This document shows positions 26,740 to 36,429 of a stretch of 64,000 nt of DNA, piece after piece. A model generated the notes under the pieces. The model searched no databases and was not told the origin of the DNA. It worked only from the letters and a program-made list of their open reading frames with translations. The position numbers and the translations under genes were made by a program. Each line of letters begins with the position of its first letter. The stretch's first letter is position 1. Where the stretch lies: contig NZ_PJNI01000001.1 of the NCBI RefSeq assembly GCF_002844555.1, forward strand, positions 620,001 through 684,000. Reading direction: 5' to 3'. Source of the DNA: Brumimicrobium salinarum (GTDB lineage Bacteria > Bacteroidota > Bacteroidia > Flavobacteriales_D > Crocinitomicaceae).

Positions 26740-27048
26740 TTAGTTTGAAGGATGTTCTTCGCTTGCTTCTTCTGCAGCAGCAGGGTGCTCCTCTGTTTCT
26801 TCTTCCGCAGCAGGATCAGGATGTTCAACTGAATCTACCATTGCTCCTTCCTCTGCAGCAGGATGTTCTTCTGTAGTAGGATGCTCCTCTACTTCTGTTT
26901 CAGTCTCTTCTTCAACAACCACTTCTTCAGTTTGAGCTTCCTCTTTTTCTGTTGCTTCTGCTTCAGTACATGCTGTTAAACCAGCTGTTAAACCTAAAGC
27001 CATTGTTGCCATTAACATGGTCTTTACTTTTCTCATCGTTAGTTTCAT
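26740..27048 (-). CDS. Small acidic lipoprotein with EEHP repeats
   Basis: The 102-residue product has a lipoprotein signal ending LTAC (Cys27); the ATG at 27046-27048 or the internal one four codons later could be used. The mature part is almost entirely Glu, Ala, Thr, Val, His and Pro, with EEHP or VEHP recurring six times (for example EVEEHPTTEEHPAAEEG). No folded domain is expected. Regular His-Pro steps in a strongly acidic chain could bind divalent cations or basic partners, but this is inference. It has its own terminator at 26645-26682, which argues that it is a real transcribed gene despite low complexity. I know of no named family. Confidence 0.75.
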   Translation of the reverse strand: MKLTMRKVKTMLMATMALGLTAGLTACTEAEATEKEEAQTEEVVVEEETETEVEEHPTTEEHPAAEEGAMVDSVEHPDPAAEEETEEHPAAAEEASEEHPSN

Positions 27049-27109
27049 AATAATAATTTTCTATAAAAATAATGTTTCAAAATATTTAAAGAAGGTTTTT
27101 TCTGTTTTT

Positions 27110-29788
27110 TTAATTCATTATTTTCTTTAACAAGGTATTCACCTTTTCGGAAAAAGCTTCTGCATTGTTTATTTTCCCTTGAATAACTGTTGCTTCAGCA
27201 GTCTTTCCTTCAGCTTCTAATTGCTCACTTTCCTTTGTTAACGCAACAATAGTTTGGTCAACTCCTTTTTTAAGATTCATAACACTCATGGGTAATACCG
27301 CCATAATGTAAGCACCTCCATTTTGAGATAACTGATTAAAGACATGAAAATACCCTTCTTGGGTTTTAATATCCTGTTGCTTAACAGCCGCTGTAAAGTT
27401 AAGTAAAGCCCCAATGGCATCATATCCAGAAATATCACCACTGAGAATTGCATTTGCCATAAAATCGAGATGTGTAGCATCTCCATGGTTTTTATACATT
27501 CCGATAATTTGTCCTTTTAAAGCCGAAGAACGTTCTTTTTCTAACGTTTTTGCCAACTTAAGTGCTGTGTTTATATCTGATGGCTTACCTTTGGTTAAGC
27601 CGTTTAAACCACGAGCAATTGCAAAATATGAACTGTCCTTTTCAATAGTTTGTAATAAAGTGGACCTAGTTTTATCTTCGAACTCTCCTTTAAAATAGTC
27701 TTTAGATAATTTAGACAAAGCCGCTCCTCGTACCTTAGAATTAGCATCGGTTTTCGCTAAATTTACTAGGTGGTCAAATACCATTTGTTTCTGATCTGAA
27801 CCTAATTTATCTAACTTAGAGATAGCTAGCTTTCGTATATACCAAAAATCATCGGCCAAAGCATCTACAATCATTTTTCTACCTGCCTCTGTTCGCAATC
27901 TTGATCCGTAAACAATAGCTTGTTCTCTGTCTTTATAACGTGGCGCATTATAATATTGATGAACATACCATTCACGAGGTTTGTCATGACTAAATTTCCC
28001 TAAAATTGTTCGGTCTTCATCCACAACAATGTTTTCTAACTCCCCATTATATTTAAAGGTAAAAGTGTTTATGTTTTTATCTACAACAACCTGGTAGGTT
28101 TCTTTTTCTCCTCCACTATACACTCCAATTTTTAGTGGTAGCTTATATAAAGGTGTTTTTTCTAAATCCTGATTTTGAGAAATTCGAATGGTAACTTCAT
28201 TATTTTCGAAAGTTTGTGAAATTTTAATTTCTGGATGTCTTGAAGAAAGAAACCATTGATTAAAAAACCAATTTAGGTCTTCTCCAGAAACTTCTTCAAA
28301 AGCTAGGCGTAAATGATGAATTTCCGCTGCTGTATATGCGTTGTCGTTAAGGTATTTTCTCAATCCTGTATAGAATGCATCATCGCCTAAATAATAGCGC
28401 AACATGTGTAATATTCGACCACCTTTGTTGTAAGAATGCGCATCAAACATGTCTTCTTTTTCATCATAATCATACCATATCATATCATGGTGCCCTCTTT
28501 GGGCAGAGGATTGAAAATATCCTTCAGCTTCTTTTTCTGCAACATAATCTGCATGATCACGACCATTGTAATGTTCATCCCACAAATATTGTGAATAGTT
28601 AGCGAAAGCTTCATTCAAAGGTAGGTTTGCCCAACTTTCACAGGTCACTAAATTTCCAAACCAATGATGAAATAACTCATGCGCTATAATTGAATGATCA
28701 TCAGCGTCAATTAATTCACGTTTCGTCTTGTAAACGAAATCGCCAAATACGACAGCTCCTGTATTTTCCATTGCTCCAGAAACATATTCTCTGACTACAA
28801 CTTGGTGGTATTTATCCCATTTATAATCTACACCTAATAAATCAGAGAAAAAGGTAATCATTTCAGGTGTTTCCCCAAAAATTGCTTGTGCGTGTTCCTC
28901 CCATTCTGGTTCTACATAATAATGTACTGGAATAACTGTTCCGTCTGGCTTTGTATATGTGTCCTTAACAACAGCAAACTCTCCAATTGCCATCATAAAA
29001 AGATAAGGTACATGTTTTAATTCTTGTTTCCAATAATCTGTTCGGGTACCATCTTCATTGTGTGTTGATGAAACAAATTTTCCATTGGAAAGTGTTTTGT
29101 ATTTATCTTCTACGGTTATGTATATTTCCTGTGTTGTTTTTTGATTTGGTCGGTCGATAGTAGGAAACCAAACTGAACTAGCTTCGGTTTCACCTTGTGT
29201 CCATATATGTGGCATTTGATTTTCATTTTCTCCTTTTGGATTAATAAAATACAAGCCCTTATCGCTACTTATGGCGCTAGACCCACCAATTTCTTTCTCT
29301 TCTGGTTTCGCGATGTAGTCAATTACTACAGTATATTCTTCATCTCTTGTATATTTTTTATCAAGTTTAATTCTCAAGAATTTAGCATCATTGTATTTGT
29401 ATTGTAGTTTCTTACCATTGAGTTGAACAGATTTTATTTCCATCGCTTTTGCATCTAAAATAAGACTATCGGTAGGATAGAAATGTGGAGAACAGGTAAG
29501 TGTAGCGAGTCCTTTTAATTGAGATTTATCCCAGTCAAAACTTACTTCTAACTTGGTGTGTATTAGTCCAGTTTTAATTGTAGCCGAAGGGTTGTAGTTT
29601 GGACGGGTTATGATTTCTTCAACTTCTTCCTGAACTGGATCATTTTCCTTAATTACACCTTCTTTCACCGTTGCTGATGATTGTTCTTCTTTTGTTTCGC
29701 TCACCTGATCCTTTGATTGTTGATCTTTCGTGGTTCCACAAGCGCAAAATAAACCTAAAGAAAATATAATTGTAAACAGTCGCTTCAT
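27110..29788 (-). CDS. M1 family aminopeptidase, lipoprotein
   Basis: The ATG at 29786-29788 begins a lipoprotein signal (MKRLFTIIFSLGLFCAC); the longer frame upstream adds nothing recognisable. The 892-residue protein has an N-terminal beta domain, the exopeptidase motif SGAMENTG, the zinc site HELFHHW with His370 and His374, and a downstream NEAFANY supplying the third zinc ligand Glu. The C-terminal half (about 600-885) is helical, like HEAT repeats in the family. It should hydrolyse peptides outside the cytoplasm, in the periplasm or on the surface. It is divergent from the biotin carrier gene; the EEHP lipoprotein gene follows on the same strand after a 61-bp gap. Confidence 0.93.
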   Translation of the reverse strand: MKRLFTIIFSLGLFCACGTTKDQQSKDQVSETKEEQSSATVKEGVIKENDPVQEEVEEIITRPNYNPSATIKTGLIHTKLEVSFDWDKSQLKGLATLTCSPHFYPTDSLILDAKAMEIKSVQLNGKKLQYKYNDAKFLRIKLDKKYTRDEEYTVVIDYIAKPEEKEIGGSSAISSDKGLYFINPKGENENQMPHIWTQGETEASSVWFPTIDRPNQKTTQEIYITVEDKYKTLSNGKFVSSTHNEDGTRTDYWKQELKHVPYLFMMAIGEFAVVKDTYTKPDGTVIPVHYYVEPEWEEHAQAIFGETPEMITFFSDLLGVDYKWDKYHQVVVREYVSGAMENTGAVVFGDFVYKTKRELIDADDHSIIAHELFHHWFGNLVTCESWANLPLNEAFANYSQYLWDEHYNGRDHADYVAEKEAEGYFQSSAQRGHHDMIWYDYDEKEDMFDAHSYNKGGRILHMLRYYLGDDAFYTGLRKYLNDNAYTAAEIHHLRLAFEEVSGEDLNWFFNQWFLSSRHPEIKISQTFENNEVTIRISQNQDLEKTPLYKLPLKIGVYSGGEKETYQVVVDKNINTFTFKYNGELENIVVDEDRTILGKFSHDKPREWYVHQYYNAPRYKDREQAIVYGSRLRTEAGRKMIVDALADDFWYIRKLAISKLDKLGSDQKQMVFDHLVNLAKTDANSKVRGAALSKLSKDYFKGEFEDKTRSTLLQTIEKDSSYFAIARGLNGLTKGKPSDINTALKLAKTLEKERSSALKGQIIGMYKNHGDATHLDFMANAILSGDISGYDAIGALLNFTAAVKQQDIKTQEGYFHVFNQLSQNGGAYIMAVLPMSVMNLKKGVDQTIVALTKESEQLEAEGKTAEATVIQGKINNAEAFSEKVNTLLKKIMN

Positions 29789-29906
29789 AACTAAAAATGT
29801 TTTTTTGAATAACAAAAATGGGAATTTTATTCGAATTATATATCAATTTATTCGTTTATGCTAGAAATGTATGCTTGAGTTGTTTACTCATTTCATTTAG
29901 AAAAAC

Positions 29907-29914
29907 TATATTTG
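29907..29914 (+). promoter_or_regulatory. Candidate -7 promoter element of the biotin carrier gene
   Basis: TATATTTG matches TAnnTTTG exactly, 36 bp before the chosen ATG. A TTG at 29880-29882 gives a 24-bp spacer, somewhat long. Confidence 0.5.
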
Positions 29915-29950
29915 TGGCGATTACTCATTTTAATAAAAGTAAAATTTACC

Positions 29951-30421
29951 ATGGCGGAAGCAAAGTTTTTGATTGACGGAGAAGCAAGTAAAGGTGAGCA
30001 GGGAATAAGTTCAGTTGAATGGATAGATGATACTTATTTCACTTTATTCTTCATGGGTAAAGAATTCCATGGTGAAGTTGTTGCGTCAAATACTGAAGAT
30101 CAGAAAATGACCATTAAGATTAATCACCGAACTTTTGAAATTAAAAAGGATCGTCCAATTGATGCATTAATTCGCGAAATGGGGCTTGACAAGAAAAAAG
30201 TGAGAAAATTACACCAATTAAAATCACCAATGCCAGGACGCATACTTAGTTTTGCGGTTGAAGTTGGAGATGAGGTTACATTAGGATCTCCCTTACTTAC
30301 CTTAGAAGCCATGAAAATGGAAAATGTTATTAAAGCTGAAGGAGAAGGAAAAGTGAAATCAATCACAAAAGCTAAAGAAACGGTTGTTGAAAAAGGCGAG
30401 CTGATAATTGAGTTTGAATAA
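29951..30421 (+). CDS. Biotin/lipoyl attachment domain protein (biotin carboxyl carrier)
   Basis: I use the ATG at 29951 (MAEAKFLIDGEA); 156 residues. The C-terminal 75 residues are a biotinyl domain: LKSPMPGRILSF, VGDEVTLGSPLLTLEAMKMEN with the biotin-accepting Lys122, and EGKVKSI. The N-terminal part resembles the linker region of acyl-CoA carboxylase carrier subunits. It most likely carries CO2 on biotin for a propionyl- or acetyl-CoA-type carboxylase whose other subunits are not in this window. The neighbour on the right is convergent. Confidence 0.88.
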   Translation: MAEAKFLIDGEASKGEQGISSVEWIDDTYFTLFFMGKEFHGEVVASNTEDQKMTIKINHRTFEIKKDRPIDALIREMGLDKKKVRKLHQLKSPMPGRILSFAVEVGDEVTLGSPLLTLEAMKMENVIKAEGEGKVKSITKAKETVVEKGELIIEFE

Positions 30422-30432
30422 ACTTCACTTTA

Positions 30433-31556
30433 TTAATTGTCTTGAAGATATATTTCCGCCAATACGCTACTTTCGTGTTCCCAGTTCTCAAGATTAGCTG
30501 CTTTTTTACAATTTTCTTTTAATTCATTTAACAAAATCTTATTATCCAATACTTCATTTATTGTTTTTGCAATTACCGAAGGTTCATGTGATTTTATTAT
30601 TCTGCCTACATTATGTCGTTCGATAACCCTCTTTAATTCTATTAAATTAGAACTTATGATGGGTGTGGTTGTATGTAAATAATCAAAAATTTTGTTGGGT
30701 AAGGAATACTTATAATTAGAATTGGTATCCTTATCTAAACTTAAACCTAAATCGGCATGATACGTATAATTCATCATTTCATCATAGGGGACTCTTCCAA
30801 TAAATCTCACTTTTGCAGATAATTTTTCTTGCAATACTTGTTTTTTTAGGTCGGGAATTACATCGCCACTACCCACAATTAGAAAAAGTGTATTTTCAAT
30901 GTCTTTCATTGCCATTACAGCCTCTTCCGCACCTCGATCTACATTGATTCCTGCACCTTGAAGTATGATAATGTTTTGATTTTCAGGCAAACCTAATTCT
31001 TTCTTTGTCTTAATTGCTTTTGGTTTCCAAAGTGGAGATACGTTTCTAACCACTTTTACTTCCTTATTGTATTTTTTTTCATAGATCGAAGCAATTGATT
31101 TGTTTACTGTATAGACGGTTTTTACTTTTGGAAAAATCCATTCTTCTATTTTTAACCAGACTTTTCTTACCCGTGGTCTACTGGTTAACTCGGGTACTTC
31201 AGTGAAAAGTTCGTGGGTATCATAAACCAATCTTCGCTTGCCTTTTAGTTGGTTTGCACAATAATTTCCCAATAATGTATCTAAATCATTACTAAGTAAA
31301 ACATCATATTTTTGAAAAAGTAAAAAAATAAATAATCGCAAATTAAAGAAAGCATAAAACAATGCTCCTTGTGTAAAAACGATTTTAAAACGTTTTATTT
31401 CGTATTTCCTGTCGTTTATTGGCTTGCTATTTTTGAGTAATCTTCCTACCAGTAAAACGTTATATCCGTTTTCATGTAAAAAAGAACAAACTTTATGTAC
31501 ACGCTGATCGGTATACAAGTCGTTAGTGACAGAAACGATTATTTTTTTGATTTCAT
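30433..31556 (-). CDS. Glycosyltransferase (GT-B, family 4-like), N-terminus disturbed
   Basis: The body matches a group 1 glycosyltransferase: YTDQRVHKVCSFLHENGY near the start, the acceptor-domain segment LLGNYCANQLKGKRRLVYDTHELF, and in the C-terminal domain IILQGAGINVDRGAEE, VRFIGRVPYDEM and KYSLPNKIFDYL, which contact the nucleotide sugar. It probably builds surface polysaccharide or lipid-linked sugars. Homologues begin KKIIVSVTNDL; those residues are encoded here up to 31546 but without a start in frame. The ATG at 31554-31556 is out of frame by one base and would fit if the T7 run at 31542-31548 had eight T. Otherwise initiation at ATC or at the internal TTG (31518) is needed. Confidence 0.8.
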
Positions 31557-31686
31557 GGCTTACAAAAATAGCATTATTCTTTCATTTGATATTAAAATTG
31601 ATGTGTGGAACAGACAAAATATAATCTATAATGATTATAGGTTAAAAAAGGAAGACTTTTCGTATTTTTGAACAAAATTTTTAACT

Positions 31687-32778
31687 ATGAGAATTATTTT
31701 AACACTTATAACCCTCTTATTTTTTGCAACTTCAGCTTTCGTTCAATCTCAAGATCTTGAATTAGAAAAAGGACTTTACGCAAAAATAACGACCCAAAAA
31801 GGAGAGATTATCCTTGAGTTGTTTCCTGAAAAAGCACCATTAACAGTGGCTAACTTTGTCGGTTTAGCACAAGGGAAACTAAAAATAGGAGATTCAATTC
31901 GATACAAGGAACCCTATTACGATGGGCTGGTTTTTCACCGTGTTATAGATAATTTTATGATTCAAGGCGGTGATCCTTCCGGAAATGGTTCTGGTGGGCC
32001 TGGTTATCGTTTTTGGGATGAGGCTGATAATGGTGTAAATCATCAAAAAGGAAGCTTGTCAATGGCCAATGCAGGTCCACATACCAATGGCAGTCAATTC
32101 TTCATTACACACGTTGCAACACCTCATTTGAACGGAAAACATACTGTTTTCGGTCAGGTTTTAGCAGGTCAATCAGTTGTTGATGAAATATCACAGGGCG
32201 ACACCATGCAACAGGTAGAGATTATTGAAAAAGGATTAAAATACAAATGGTTATATAATCCATCAAAAACATTTAAAAAAGAATATGCACGATTAGCTGT
32301 TGTAGTAGAGCAGAAACGTTTAGCTGAAGAAAAAAGAAAAGCCGAAGAAAAGGTAAGGAGAATAGAAGCAAAAGCTAAAACTGAAAATGAATATAAGGAG
32401 TATTTTTATGATTTGGTTAAAAAGAAAGCACCTAATGCTGTTCAAACACCGTCAGGATTAGTATATGTTCTTCATGAAGAAGGTGAGGGTGAAACGGCAC
32501 AAAAAGGTGACACTGTGAAATTACATTATAAAGGAACATTTGTTACTGGAGGCAAGTTTGATTCGTCTTATGATCGTGGTCAGCCTTTTGAATTTCAATA
32601 CTTAATTAATAACCTTATCCCCGGATTTAACGAAGGTGTCGGTTTAAGTAAAAAAGGAACGAAAATCGATTTATATGTTCCATATTTTTTAGCCTATGGC
32701 GTTTCAGGAAGAGGCAGACAAATACCCCCTTATTCGGATTTATTATTTGAAATAGAAGTTTTAAACCTCGGAAAATAA
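31687..32778 (+). CDS. Secreted peptidyl-prolyl isomerase, cyclophilin-FKBP fusion
   Basis: The 363-residue protein has a signal peptide (RIILTLITLLFFATSAFVQS), a cyclophilin domain at about 28-180 (GLVFHRVIDNFMIQGGDP, GSLSMANAGPHTNGSQFFIT, LNGKHTVFGQV), a charged helical linker rich in Lys/Glu (about 205-240), and an FKBP domain at about 255-363 (GDTVKLHYKGTFVTGGKFDSS, GFNEGVGL, IPPYSDLLFEIEVL). Both isomerase types in one chain suggest a periplasmic folding factor working on outer-membrane or secreted proteins. The next gene, an outer-membrane protein, follows after 1 bp, so they are co-transcribed. A TATTTTTG box lies at 31663-31670. Confidence 0.93.
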   Translation: MRIILTLITLLFFATSAFVQSQDLELEKGLYAKITTQKGEIILELFPEKAPLTVANFVGLAQGKLKIGDSIRYKEPYYDGLVFHRVIDNFMIQGGDPSGNGSGGPGYRFWDEADNGVNHQKGSLSMANAGPHTNGSQFFITHVATPHLNGKHTVFGQVLAGQSVVDEISQGDTMQQVEIIEKGLKYKWLYNPSKTFKKEYARLAVVVEQKRLAEEKRKAEEKVRRIEAKAKTENEYKEYFYDLVKKKAPNAVQTPSGLVYVLHEEGEGETAQKGDTVKLHYKGTFVTGGKFDSSYDRGQPFEFQYLINNLIPGFNEGVGLSKKGTKIDLYVPYFLAYGVSGRGRQIPPYSDLLFEIEVLNLGK

Positions 32779-32779
32779 A

Positions 32780-35181
32780 ATGAAAACTACACTACTATTT
32801 ACAACACTTCTTTTTGTTCATTTTTTCGTGAGCAGTCAAAAGACAACTGTTCAAGTTCTTGATGTAACCTCAGAGAATCCCATTGCTTTTGCTAAGGTAA
32901 ATGACGGAAAAAGTCTTTCTTTACTTACTGATATTGATGGTAAAGCAACGATTAATATCGTGAAAGAAAACATGTATTCTTTTCGCTTTTTGATTACAAC
33001 GACACCCTCGTTTCAGGTGCGGAATTAATTAATAATCCGATTGTTTACATGTCTTCCAATGCTCAAGTTTTTGATGAAGTTGTCATTACACCAGGAGAGA
33101 ATCCTGCGCATCGGATTATTCAAAATGTGATGGATAATAAAAAACAAAACGATCCATTACGCAATAATTCTTTCGAATATGACTCGTATTCTAAACTATA
33201 TTTAACAGGAGAATTACCAGAAGGGGTAAATAGAGATACGATTACTGATACCACCATGATCAATGCTTTTGAATTGCTCGATAGACAGTATCTTTTCTTA
33301 ACCGAAACGGAGGCAACGCGAACTTTTAATCCACCCAACTACGATAAAGAGGTTGTAACAGCCTATAATGTTTCTGGATTTAAAGATCCGATGTTTGCTA
33401 CCTTTGTTAATCAATTTCAATCATTTTCTTTTTATGATAACAATTTCGTTTTAAACCAAAAGGAATATATCAATCCCATTGCACCTGGAGGACTTAGGCG
33501 TTACCTTTTTATATTAGAGGATACATTATTCCATAAAGAAACCCAGGATACTACCTATACGATAAAATTTAGACCACGAAAAGGGAAAAATTTTGAAGGT
33601 GTAGAAGGTTACCTTTATATACATTCTAAGGAATGGGCCATTGAGCGAGTGATTGCATCCCCTCATAATCAACCGGGATCCTTGGTTTCCCCACGAATTA
33701 TTCAAGAGTACGAAATAACCAATGGCAAAAAATGGTTTCCTAAAAAAATCAGTACGGAATTAGATTTTGCCATTGATTTTAATGGATATGTCAATATCAT
33801 TGGCCGAAGTTCCTTGTATATTAAAAACGTTCAATTTGATATTGAAAGTAAAAAAGGTTTTAACCCTGTTTCGGTAGAAGTACAGGAAGATGCTTTGGCG
33901 GATTCTTCTAGCATTAATGAAATTCGTGGAAATACATATACAGGTAAAGAAGGTCGAACTTATGCGAAAGTCGACAGTGTAGTAGAAGAAAATAATTTAG
34001 ACCGTTTACTTGATGTTTTTAAAATCGCTTCTACAGGAAAAATTCCAATTGGTGTTTTTAGTGTTCCAGTTCAAGAAATTGTTTACTTTAATCGACAAGA
34101 AGGGGTTAGACTTGGTTTGGGATTAGAAACGAACCGAAGACTAAGCAAGATTTTTCAAATAGGTGGTTATTTTGCTTACGGTTTAAGAGATCATAAATGG
34201 AAGTGGGGGGGAGACCTTAATTTCACATTGAACCAAGCCCGTTTAATACGCTTAAATCTACATTATAGTGACGATGTTTATGAACGCGGTAGCACTGATA
34301 TGTATGATGATAATTTCAATTTAGTTAATCAAGGAATTTATAGAGATTTCTTTATTAATTTAATGGATAGACAACGTTTTGCTGGGGTAAACTTAAGTGG
34401 TTTAATTCGTCAAAATATGAAGTTGCAATTATTCGGTAACTATAAGCGATTTACATTTGTTGATGATTATCAATACACACCTTTATTTACTTCAAATGGA
34501 ACCGCAGAGCAGTTTGATATTGCTGAGGTTGGATTTATATTTAACTGGAATATCAGAGAAAAAGTAATGATGCTTGAAAATAATCGTGTTTCTTTAGGTA
34601 CGAAATGGCCAAAATTAACACTTAAAGCAACGCGAGGACTTGGAGGTGTTTTTGAATCAAACTATGATTATTATCGTTTAAAATTCACCGTGCATCAAAC
34701 CTTTAAGATTCGAGGAGCAGGAAGTATCAGTTTGGTAAGTAAAAGTGGATTAACCATAGGTAACGTACCATTAACATTAAGTCATGTGCAAGAAGGAACA
34801 GGGATTAATTTTTTGTTATCGGTTGCCAATACTTTTGAGACCATGCAACCAGCTGAGTTTTTTAGTGATCAGCAAAGTTCTTTGTTTTTTAGATATACAT
34901 TTTTACCGATTAAAACAGGTGAGGACTGGACAGAGCCGACTTTTGTGATTCATAGTGCAGCTGCATTTGGCACCATGAAAAATAGAGTCGACCATACAGG
35001 ATTTTCTTTTAAAACACCAGAAAAAGGTTATTATGAATCAGGTTTAATTGTAGATCGGTTAATTGTTAGTAATAATATTCTTGGACTTGGTGCTGGTATG
35101 TTTTATCGATACGGCCCCTATGAACTGCCAAAGACCAAGGATAACTTTTTCTATAAAGTCTCTGTACGATTAAATTTCTAA
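32780..35181 (+). pseudogene. DUF5686-type outer-membrane protein, single-base frameshift
   Basis: The ATG at 32780 opens a signal peptide (KTTLLFTTLLFVHFFVSS) and a carboxypeptidase-regulatory-like domain (VQVLDVTSENPIAFAKV, LLTDIDGKATI). After NMYSFRF the frame leaves the family pattern and stops at 33028. Adding one T to the five-T run at 32987-32991 restores FFDYNDTLVSGAELINNP and joins it to the remaining 710 residues, which start VFDEVVITPGENPAHRII, the DUF5686 signature, and end as a beta-barrel (final KVSVRLNF). Intact, it would be an approximately 800-residue outer-membrane protein of unknown role. The junction falls between folded parts, so the break is real in this sequence but may be a base-calling error. 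Confidence 0.8.
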
Positions 35182-35224
35182 ATGTCTATTGTTTTTGTTT
35201 GTCTTCCATTACCTTTGCTTTGGC

Positions 35225-36241
35225 ATGTGGAAAGACCAATTAAACATATTACAAAAGCTTTCACTTAAACGAATTTTAAATATTTCGCTTCTATATGGCT
35301 CCTATTTTTTAGCTAAATATTTTAAGCGCTTCATGGTTCGGGGAATGCCTTATGCCGCTAGTATAGAGCCAACAACAGCGTGTAACTTAGGTTGTCCGGA
35401 ATGTCCTAGTGGACTCAAACAATTTACCCGGCCAACAGGAAAACTGGATTTGGATCTACATAGAAAAATGCTCGATGAATTAGGTAGCCAGTTATTTTAC
35501 ATTAATTACTATTTCCAAGGAGAACCATTTTTGCACCCACAATTTCTCTCACTAATTAAGGAAGCCAATCAACGTAAAATATATACTGCTACTTCAACAA
35601 ACGCTCATTTTATAAATGAAAATACAGCTGAAAAGATTGTGAATTCAGGATTAGATCGATTGATAATTTCTATTGATGGACTAAGTCAGGAAACGTACGA
35701 ACAATACCGTAGGAAAGGAGAGTTAACTAAAGTTATAAAAGGAACAAAACATTTAATTGCGGCAAAAGAGAAGTTAAACCGTACAACACCCCATTTAATA
35801 TTTCAATTTTTAGTGGTAAAGCCCAATGAACATGAGGTAGATGATGTTTTTTTACTCGGTAAGCAACTAGGTGTTGACGAAGTGAGATTAAAAACAGCAC
35901 AATTATATGATTATAAAAATGGGAATCCATTGATGCCTAGCAATGAGAAATATGCCCGTTACAAAAGACAGAAAGACGGTACATATAAAAGTAAATACAC
36001 TATTCAAGACCATTGTTGGAGAATGTGGTCTTCAACTGTTTTAACTTGGGATGGAAAGATTGTACCCTGTTGTTTTGATAAAGACGCAAAACATGTTTTG
36101 GGCACATTAGGGAATAGTACCTCTTTCACTGATATATGGTACGATCAACGATACCAAAACTTCCGTAAACAAGTATTTACAGATCGTTCACAAATTGATA
36201 TTTGTAAAAATTGTTCCGAAGGTGCAAAAGTATGGACATAA
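35225..36241 (+). CDS. Radical SAM/SPASM domain protein
   Basis: I take the ATG at 35225 (MWKDQLNI); the longer frame begins with a TTG and weak sequence. The radical SAM cluster motif is CNLGCPEC, Cys53/57/60. The C-terminal SPASM domain has the paired Cys segments KIVPCCFD and DICKNCSEG that bind auxiliary Fe-S clusters, and DHCW before them. Proteins of this kind modify peptides or act in cofactor or lipid pathways; many Bacteroidota copies of this length lie beside envelope genes and no substrate peptide is evident here. It follows the DUF5686 gene by 43 bp and is probably in the same transcript. Confidence 0.9.
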   Translation: MWKDQLNILQKLSLKRILNISLLYGSYFLAKYFKRFMVRGMPYAASIEPTTACNLGCPECPSGLKQFTRPTGKLDLDLHRKMLDELGSQLFYINYYFQGEPFLHPQFLSLIKEANQRKIYTATSTNAHFINENTAEKIVNSGLDRLIISIDGLSQETYEQYRRKGELTKVIKGTKHLIAAKEKLNRTTPHLIFQFLVVKPNEHEVDDVFLLGKQLGVDEVRLKTAQLYDYKNGNPLMPSNEKYARYKRQKDGTYKSKYTIQDHCWRMWSSTVLTWDGKIVPCCFDKDAKHVLGTLGNSTSFTDIWYDQRYQNFRKQVFTDRSQIDICKNCSEGAKVWT

Positions 36242-36285
36242 ACTGCTTTGTTTCTGTTTGTATTTAAGTTGTATTATTAACTTCG

Positions 36286-36326
36286 TTGCGAGCTCATTTC
36301 GGTAAGCTCAATCCATCACAACGCAA
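36286..36326. repeat. Dispersed intergenic repeat, copy 1
   Basis: A TTGCG/CGCAA outer inverted repeat encloses GAGCTCATTTCGGTAAGCTC, itself an inverted repeat. It is a near copy in the same orientation of 56374-56410 (GxGCTCATTTCGxxAAGC, then CATCxCAACGCA). Confidence 0.5.
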
Positions 36327-36429
36327 TTAATATTTCGGATTAGTTTGAACATTAGTTTCTGCTTATGCGGTGTTAAAAAGGTTAAGCCCGCTATACCTAA
36401 AGGAGATACTTGTATTTTAGTTCTCGAAA

